Assembly (NCBI GenBank): GCA_013399875.1
Contig: VXAZ01000561.1
Span: forward strand, 975,341-1,039,340
Length of the DNA: 64,000 nt
Direction: 5' to 3'
Source: Gymnorhina tibicen
Taxonomy: Eukaryota; Chordata; Aves; Passeriformes; Artamidae
Shown here: in pieces, positions 48,901-58,400 of the stretch
Layout: each line of letters opens with the position of its first letter
Position numbering within the stretch: position 1 is the first letter of the stretch
Position numbers and translations under genes: made by a program
The notes under the pieces: generated by a model
What the model saw: the letters and a program-made list of their open reading frames with translations, nothing else
The model's database searches: none
What the model was told of the DNA's origin: nothing

Positions 48901-51900
48901 ATTTGACTCTTAAAGAATTCATGTGATGTTAAGCCTTGAACTATTCACATTCCTCCACAGATGCTCAGCAAAAGAAAAAAATGTAATTATTTTGCTTTGA
49001 CCCACTGTTAACAAAAGTTTTGGTTTTTTGACAGATACATATCTAAAACTGGAAGATGTGACCCGTAAGTTTAATAAGCCCTGCATAATGGATGTAAAAA
49101 TAGGTCAGAAAAGTTACGATCCGTATGCTTCGGCAGAAAAGATACAGCAGCAGGTCAGCAAGTACCCACTCATGGAAGAGATTGGCTTTTTGGTTCTTGG
49201 AATGAGGGTAAGAACTTGTTTGTCTTCACTTTCAGTTTATGCTCAGACCTCTTGTCCCACACCAGGTACAGCAGCTCATTTTCCTAGCAAACAACAATCC
49301 TCTTGAGTTTTACATAAATACAGTGTTACCTGAATGTCTCGGTAGTGCTGGTATCAGCTGTTGTGTGAAATCTGTTCCAAAACACTGCTCTGGTTCGCAA
49401 CAAATGTTTAACTTGGCTGTGTTCCTTGGGGCAAGCTATTTGCAACCTGGGCACTGTATATGTATACAAGAGAAGGGCTGAGTATTTAAAACTGAATATA
49501 GTTGCAATTAATTCTTCACCAAGAGGACTTTTGTATGGTTTTTTTTCTTTCAGGCTTATATCAGAGATTTACATACTGAACCAGTCTTTCTAATAATTTA
49601 ATAATGAACTGTATCCTTCACATTTTTCATCTTGATACTCTATTTTTAAATAAAAATATTTTTTACATAATTTTTCTATTTAGCGAAGAGTAAGTAAGCT
49701 CTCAGAGGTGATGCATATAGCCATGAACAGCTGCTTATGTTCTACATTTTAAAAAGCTTTCCATCAGAAGGAAACTTCTTTTGATGTTTACACACTCAAA
49801 GAACAGCTATCAAGGGAAGGTTAGTTGGGCATAGATGGGGCCCAACAGATGTCCTTATTAACTCTTATTACTCTTAGAAATACTAAGAGACAATATGTGT
49901 GTGTTGGCTGCTTTAAAACTTTAATGTACAGAACATTTGTGGCTCAGTAAGAGAAATGTGTTGATGTCACTGAGTTCCTGATGCAATTCAGAAGTACTGT
50001 TTTCTGCAGTGATAGGCACAGGAATAGTTTTCTTTTTGATGTGAGATTTTTGTTTTTCTTCTCATACACAAAGCCAGGGCTCCTCAAGCTCTGCATCAAC
50101 ATGCATAAATGGCTAGAGACTTTGATAAGCTTCCCCTTTGCTGTTCAATAGCAACAGCAGCCAGATTGCACCATTGTTTGAGATAATTCTAATATCTCTG
50201 TAATGTTTTGTGCAGAACTGCCCAGGCTCCCAGCCCTTAACTCTGCCTTGAGATAAGCTGCTATATAAATTATAGTGGTCATGAGTAGTAATTATGTAAG
50301 CCTATGAGCAAGAATGTGGGAGTTAAGTCAAAAAACAGCCAAACAGTTTGGATGGAAAAGGAAGGTTAGAGATTATAGCTTTGGATTTGGTTGATGTCAT
50401 TACATAACCTTTCTTATCTCATTTGTAAAACAATGTACTTCACGTCCTTTGTTTCACGACAGTGCAAAAGGAGTGATTGACTGCTTCCGTGGTATGTTTG
50501 TGACTATAGTTTCTAAATTATCACTTATTTGTGTCTTTGTCCTGTTGCAGAATTTTTTTTCAATCCCCTAATTCAAACTGGATGTATAATGATGATTATC
50601 TCAAGTAATGCAGTTTTCCATCCAGTGTTTAACTAGACAAGATTTGGGTTTTTGCCTTTGGCACCCAATTGCATGTTGGAAGTTGTTTTCTGAAGAGAAT
50701 TGTTAAGGTTCCTCCTGCCCTCACACAGCACTTGGCAAAGTCTGAATTCACAAGGCATGTTCTCTGCCTCTTGATAATGGTGTGTTCTTGGCTTGTCTAC
50801 TTGCTTTATTTTTGCAACATTCGGGCCATACTATAAACCACTCCTACACAGATATGTACTGCCCAGAACAGCTCACATGCTGGATGATGGTTGTTCCTTT
50901 TGCTGGACAAAACATGATGTAACGAGGAAGTACAGGGGTTTGGTTTTAATCTCTCCATTCAGTGTTATTTTACCAGGGAGGTGGACTTGTGTGCTAAATT
51001 TTCACAAGAGCAAGAAGGAGAGGGTCGGGAAAAACAGAGAATGTAGCTATGCTTTTTTTAAAGCACCCATCGTGTAAGTTGTCATGAAGAGATAGAAGCA
51101 AAAAAGTGTTACAGGTGAGGGTTTTACCCCAAAATCTATTTACAGTGTATTTTTACCCAAATGGCTATTGAAACAGCTTTTTCTTATGCATTGGTAAATG
51201 AGCAGTTGTCTGTTAATATATAAAACAGTCATCTGTTCATATATAAAATATGTATGGTGTGTCCTCAAAAATAGGAGTCTCCTGTCTGGCCCAGCATTAA
51301 TTTATGTACACAATCCTGGCATTTGACCTGTATTTAGCTTAACACACTGAATAGAAAGAATAAATGTATAGAAATACATTTAGAAAACACAGTTATTTTA
51401 ATAACATTGTTTAAAAACACAATTCTGTATTTAGTGGAGAAGTTCCTTTCTTTAACAGATGCCCCTGGATCCCTGGGAGTGTCCAAGGCCAGGTTGGACG
51501 GGACATGGAGCAACCTAGTTTAGTGAAATATGTCCCTGCCACTGGCAAGGGATTGGAACTGGGATGTCTTTAAGGTCCCTTTGAAACCAGACCATTCTGG
51601 GATTGTATCAGACTGGACGTGATTTGTTATGAAAGTAGTTAGAGTTTAAATAGAAGTTGGAAGTCTCAGGTACTGTTGCAATAGCAAAAATACAAATTGT
51701 AATATGGTTTCAGTATTAGACATACAAGCAGATAAGAAATCTCTTTGCAGCACAGGCGGTATTAAATACAGAGCATTCTGCATGCTGTTGAGTACAAGCA
51801 GAATGTGTGGGCTGTGCTCTCATTTCAGATGCACAGTCCTTTTGGAATCCACAGTTCCCAGATTCTGCAGGTTTTCTTTTTTTTTCCAGGACATCGATTG

Positions 51901-52383
51901 CAATCTCACTTATTCCAAAATATTTCTTAAATGCTATTTTAAAGCACTGGTGATTATGTAATTTTACCAGAATAATCTATCATTGACTTCTATTGTTTGT
52001 GCCTGTGAACATGCAGGCAGTAATGTATAATAATCAAACCTGGTTTTACAAGTGAATCTTCTAATCTACAGCACATGATTCCGCAGGATATTTTCAAATT
52101 GACTGTAGCTGACTATTTTACGAGGTTTTTATGAACTCTTTCTAGTATTGTGGTATTTTCTTGTAATTTTCACAAGATCTGATCTGCTAATAACAAGATT
52201 TAGGAAGGAAGTAATAAAAGTATTAAATCCTGCATCTAGTGTTCAGATTCTTCTATAGTAAAAAATTACCAGAACTGGGGTTTTTACATTTATAAGTCTA
52301 ATTCAAGCTTTGATGTTTAAGGAAACAGGGACACAAAGCAAAACAAAACCTAAAAGAAAACAAACAAAAAATCCACGAAACTA

Positions 52384-52422
<39 letters not shown>

Positions 52423-55400
52423 AACCCAAACCCAAAGAAACCAACCAAAAGCCCTGAAAAAAAAAATCTTCCAAGCTGGAGCAGGTGGTTTTTTTATTAC
52501 ATAAAAAGGAAACATAAAAGAAATTTATTCTTATGAGATGCTTCATGGAAGTTCTGGGAGTCCAAAATTACTGTATTAAGCTACTTTTAAGATGGTTCAT
52601 GATTCAATTGCAGTGTTGTTGTTTCTTTTATTTAGGAGATTTTTAGGATATTAATAGTCTGCTTTTTCACTGGATAAATTTCAACATAAGTTCATTCTAC
52701 ACCTTATTTGTGTAAGGACTTGACTTAAAACTGTATATTGACTGTCAGAGCATTTGGGGGTGCACTTAGTCATATGAAGCACTCAGTCAAAGTAGTCCAG
52801 AGGAACAAAGAAGCAAAATGGGCAGAGTAATATCTAAATATAGTCTTGGAAATGGGGTAGCAGGGATGCATCCTTCCTGTGCTGAATTTTCAAGGCAGCA
52901 GCAAGCAGGGATGTGTGTATTTTCACCACCCGTGGTCTAGCAACAATAAAATAAGTTAAAAAAAAACCGTGAAAATTAGATAAATGGATTTGGATAACTG
53001 GGCATGCTCTTCACAGCAGTGGTAATGTGAGAGCATTACTATAAAGCAGAGATATCAAATAAGAGAATTTTTTTTAACAAAAATTCTCCCTTTGTTATTT
53101 TTTTCTTCAAATCCTTGCTTTACTTTTGTTGCTGTGTGTGGTTTCTTGCGTTGGTATGGCACGCCGCAACCTTCCAGAGAGCGCTGCAGAGCCATCCTGG
53201 GGAGAGCGGCTGTTCCGCTTCCCGCAGCCTTTCGGCAGCCCGAGCTATCCCGGCTGGCTGTCGGCTCCACAACAACACGGTGGCGGTAAAGGAGGCGAGA
53301 AGGCTCTCTTGCATGGAGATTGCCAAAGGTCTTTATTCCATGCTAACTCTCCAAAGTCTAGGACCAGAACATGTGCTGGCCCCCAGAGGCAGAGGGCCGG
53401 CACATGGCATGGTGCTCAGGGCAGAGGGAGAGGGGCTGGTGACTCGCTGATCCCCAGAGGCAGAGGGGAGAAGATCGCATGGTCTGGAGCCCCTTATCCG
53501 GGGAAGAGGGGGGTGGAGGGAGCACATGGACGAATGGTCTCAGAGCATAGGGGCGGTACAAGGGCAGAGTGGGGGGAACAAAACCAATGGGAGAAACCTG
53601 AGGGAGTGGTTAGGACTAGGGGCGGGGAAAGGGAGAGCCATGTGGAGTGGGCAGGCAATTTAGTAAGGAAAGGAATGGGTAAATATAATACCACATACTT
53701 TCTTTTTGAAAACGAAAAAAAATGGCTTGTTGAAACTCTTTAAGTCTTGTACTGTGGCAGGATGAAGGGCCTGCAGAGAAACCTGGGTTACTTGGGCATG
53801 AAGGAAACCTGTATTTTTATTGGGACAGTCTTGGGGTACAGGCAGAAGGTGTCCAGGCATGGGTGGGGGTCTTGGCCTGGCACCAAGAGGGTCCTTGCAG
53901 AGCTGGGGGATGGATGCTGGTGTTGGACGTGCCTAGGTAAGTTGGGGTGCCACCTGCTTACTCCGCTTTCAGCTTGGCTCCAGCTTCGGTAGCACCTGGG
54001 TACTGACCTTCAGATTCTGTCAGGAGTGCAGAGGTGCCTTGTTGTAAACAGAAACTTCTGTGTAATGTCGAAATACTTGCTCACCCCTACCTGTATGCGA
54101 CTGGTAGGTGTATTTACGGAAAAAATCTGACAGGTGGGAAGCTCGGCCCTTGGCTCTGTGAAGTCTGCATGCCTCAGCATCAGAGCATGTATCTCTAATC
54201 TCTGTGTCCTTGCTTAGGACAGCAGATCCCAAACTGCCCTTGCATGGGGCATGCAAGGGAGCAGGGGTGGGCACTGGGAGCTGCGCAGGAAGCTGCTTCC
54301 CAGGCACCATGGGAATGTCAGTGCCACACAGGTCTGTATTGTGCATGTTGCCAAGTCGACCCTTGCTTTCCAGGTGCTCTGTAGTGTTCTACAGGCCTGC
54401 TCAAAATAGGTTGGGGTTGATTTTCCCTGTTTCAGTGATATGTCAGTAGATATTTTTTGCAGATGTGAAAGAACTTTGCAAGTTACTGAATAGGGATTTT
54501 TAATTGTGCCAGCAGTATCTCCCCCAAACAGTTCTTTACATGTATTTAAATTGTACTTTCTGGAAGTCAGGGACTTGCCACAATAATTATTTGAACAGTG
54601 TGTACATTTTTCTGCCTTACCATGGATGTTGGTACTGAATTACCATAATTAACATTATGTAACATTTGATACCTGTTTGCTTCAGTTTAATGTCCTAAAG
54701 CTGAAGATGCAAGGTTTGCAAACTGTGTATCTCTGCTGAGACCTTGCAAGGGTTGTGCTTTTTTAAAGACTGTGCTGGACCAACTTCTTACTTTAACTCA
54801 AAGTTTTCATCAGTCCAGGAACATCAGGTGAAGGAACTGTAACTGAAAAAAGGGTACAAAAAAGAAGGAACTGTAATTGAAAAAATGTACAAAAAGCTGT
54901 TTTGGTGTGCAAACAGCAATGACTGAAGACCTCACAGGGAGACAAAAGCCAAGTGCAGGTTTAGAACATCCAAAGATAATTTCCCTCAACAGTTAATGGT
55001 CTGGATTTTTTGATGTGCTGCCCATACAGTGTCACTACTACTGCTAATTGTAAACTTGCTGGATTCCAGAGCCATTTGTGCAGGAAGGTAATTGTGTGGG
55101 AGCTGCTTCTAGGCACAAGGAGAAGCTTTTGCATTGTCAGCCAGAACAGCTCTGATCTTGTGTAGTAAGAATACGTAAAAATGACTGATGAAGCAGGAGG
55201 TTTCTTGAACGCAGTGTTTTGCAGCTCATAGAAAGAGTTTTCTTGATCTTGCACCTCCCAGTGGATACAGAGCAAACACATAACAAGCTGTGACAGGTGG
55301 ACAAGAAATGAGATTTTTCTGTCTAATAATTTATTGGCTGCTGTTAAGGTTACCGATCTGACTTGACTTGTCATTGTTCTGACAGAAATGGGCTAGTACA

Positions 55401-58400
55401 GACAGCTGCAGCAACAGGGATACAGAAAAAGCTTGGTTCAAAGGCAACATGTCATTTTGGGAAGGGTTAGTAGCAGATTATTGGTGGTGACCATGTGAAC
55501 AAAAGCACGGCGGAGCAAGAGGTCTGTCAAACAGGAAGTTGATTTTAGCTTCCTGCTCCTCCAGCACAGCCATCCCTGTGTTCGGGTCAGTGAGGGTGGA
55601 GAGATTGTTTCTGTCTTGGCTTTCAACTCCCTTGCTTTCAGAATGGGGTGTAACATACATATTTGAGTGAGGTTTCCCAGGAATGTTCGACTAGTCTCTT
55701 CCTGCAGTTGCGCAGAGTCTCAAGGTGGTGATAAGAGATGGCTTTTATGATTACCCAGATCTGTTGTCCTTTAATGCCACTGGCTGCAGCCAAGCCTCTT
55801 GGTGACCAAGGGCGTTCTGAGTGCACAAGGCAGTTAAACACATACATTACCCTCCTGCTGTGGGTCTGGGACTTGGTGCTTTGTCACCGACTGTTTTGTA
55901 TAGTTAAAAATGTGCTGTTACTGCAGCATGCACATCTGCCTTGATGTTTGTAAGCTATCATGTGGGGAATGGTTTTGTTCAAATTATAAGAAGAGGTGGG
56001 GTGGCTTCATGGGAAACTGAGTTCAGAAACACGGGGGCTGATGTGCTGCTCCAGTGTTTCTTTGGAAAACAAAATGAGTTTGCAGATCTTAATCAGCATG
56101 TTTGAGCTAGAGCCCATGTCACAAAAACTGTAGCTCCTACAGGAAGAGATAAGGTTCTGGTAAACAAGAGATTCGGTCAGGAACTGCTGCAGTGCTGATG
56201 TCTGCAGAAAACTGCCCCTGGGCCGACTACATGAGAGCTTAATGAAGCTTAATGAAGAAATGAAGACACAGCTAGTGAAAACATAGATGTAGTCATCAGA
56301 CTCTTGATTCTGTTTCTAAGCAGTATTACTCTTTATTTAACTGCCTTTGACTTGTAGCTCTTTAAAAAGTTTTGAAACTTCTGGTATGTTTTCGAAGGTT
56401 ACTTTGGTGTCTGAAGTGTTTACATAAGTAATCTTTGGGTTTCTGTATAATATGCTGTACTTCTTCTATGTGCTTTGGAAAAAAAACCCAGCAAAAACTA
56501 AGTGGAAGAAAAATTATTGTTCTTGTGAAACCAAAATCACAATTGTCAGTTTTAGAATAACTCATCTCTCCTATGGCCTTCTGCATTTCACAGACATGGA
56601 GACCTCAGTTTCTCCAAGTATTGTAACGGTGTGAAGTGTCTCTGCTACTGAGTGAGTTTAAACATTTAGACTTACAGCTCTTTTTTTTTTTTTTTAAGAA
56701 TAATGAGAACTGCCCCTTCACTTCATGGTTGGTGACTTAAAATCAATTTCTACACACTATGATTTAAGTTCCTTGAGGACTGAGTTTAATATCTTTTTGT
56801 CAAAATAAAAGCTATTTGAGACTGTTCTTCCCAGCTGCTTTGCAAAACAGGGGGTGAAGATCTGTGTAATTGTACTGGATTTATTGTGGTTTGGATGGGG
56901 GAGAGACATTTCAGGGTGATGGGCTGTAATGAAAACAGGGAATTCTATTTTCTTTATTTATTGCTCCTGCACCATTCCTTTATATGTGCTGCTGTTTCAC
57001 TGTTGTGGACTTTATTTGTTGACTTCAGCAAGAATAAGGCCCCAGAGGAGGGATGAGGAACACCCATCTCAGCAGTGTGCCCTGACTCTCTCTCAGTGGG
57101 ATCCTCTCTCTTTACAGCGGTGAAGGGAGGGTAGGGCTGCGGCTGGGGCGGGTGCCACAGGGATGGGTGGTCTGAATGAGTGCCAGGCACCAAGTTCCTG
57201 CCAAAGACAACTGCCTGCTTGGTAACACCATTATTTCTGCAAATAAAAATTGTCTACACTCTCATAAACAAATTATACTTGGGCCTTGCTGCCTTGCACG
57301 TTTCTGCTATGGAAATAATTTCAGTGTGAGAGAAAATATGTCTATATGTGAAGCAGTTTTGAATTAAGTTCTTAAGCTTGTACAATTCCTGATATGGACA
57401 AAACTGTACCCATGTGAACTGCCTCCCTTTCAGATGAGAGCTGATGTACTGCTCTTGATGCTGGAACCAGCTTTTGCTTGGCTGCTGCCATTTATTTAGT
57501 GCAGCCTCATTTGTGCTGACAGTTGCAGATGGGTCTTACAGAGCTGGGCCTTCGTGGTCACGTACAGTAATTCTTACTGTTTTGTTCTTGTGCTAAATAG
57601 TTTTATAGTTTTAAGAACTCAAAATAATTGCATTGAAATTTTTGCTTTGTTGTTTTACTGATTTAACATCTGCAGTAACACAGGTAGGGGTGTGATAGTT
57701 TCAGGTCTCAGCTGTGATTTGCAAGGCCATATAAAAGAGTTCCCTGTAGTGGGTACATTGCTTTTTGCCACCACCAGGATGTCTCTAGCCCAGGAAAGCT
57801 GTAGCTTGGAGCCCAAAGGCTGAAGGGAGAGTTTTGGAGAGCACTGCGGCAGCGCTGGGCACTGCAAGAAACTTAAAAACTGTGAGAGCTAAATGGTACC
57901 CAGGGTTTTGTGGCCTGTCTGTGAGGTGTCTCTTGCTCTTTAGAAATACTGGTTCAAAATACGTAGGGAGCCCCCTCCTTGCCTCTTTCAGGTGTACCAC
58001 GTGTCTTCGGACAGCTACGAAACGCAAAACCAGCACTACGGAAGGAGCTTGACCAAGGAAACAGTAAAGGACGGTAAGGGAATTGGGGTGTCAGAACTTG
58101 GTGCTCTTGGATTTTTTCATTTAAATACTTATTTATAGAACTGTATCGAAAAAGTAGTCTGGGTGTTCCCATTTTAAAAGTCCTTTTCTGTCCTCCTGTC
58201 AGATGGGCCTTTGGCTGTTCCTTGTAGTATTTGAGCTACCTATCAATCTGAAATTGAGTGTGCAGTTGGCTGTAACAGCAGTGCAGACTATAGGAATTTC
58301 CTCCTCACATCTCTTTTACTACTAATAAGGGGGAGTGAATTCTAGAATTCAACTTCTTTGCAGCTTTGAAACTATAATGAAATAGAAATCTTCTAAAAGT

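Larger units (their letters stand above)
43180..49034 (+). other. IPMK: IPMK intron 3
   Basis: 5.9 kb of AT-rich intron. It contains the poly-T assembly join at 45351-45417 and an 11-bp perfect hairpin at 46804-46834. No gene or clear transposon is recognised. It ends TTTTTTGACAG. Confidence 0.85.
49208..57991 (+). other. IPMK: IPMK intron 4
   Basis: 8.8 kb holding a short CR1 piece (51462-51610), an AAAT microsatellite (52383-52424), the solo LTR at 53127-53695 and a small tandem duplication at 54831-54897. Otherwise no gene or RNA is recognised. It ends CCTCTTTCAG. Confidence 0.85.

Noticed and set aside
53126..53743. A 205-codon plus-strand open frame
   Set aside because: It runs through the solo LTR antisense to the LTR's own orientation, with no protein family likeness. 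It is a GC-rich chance frame.
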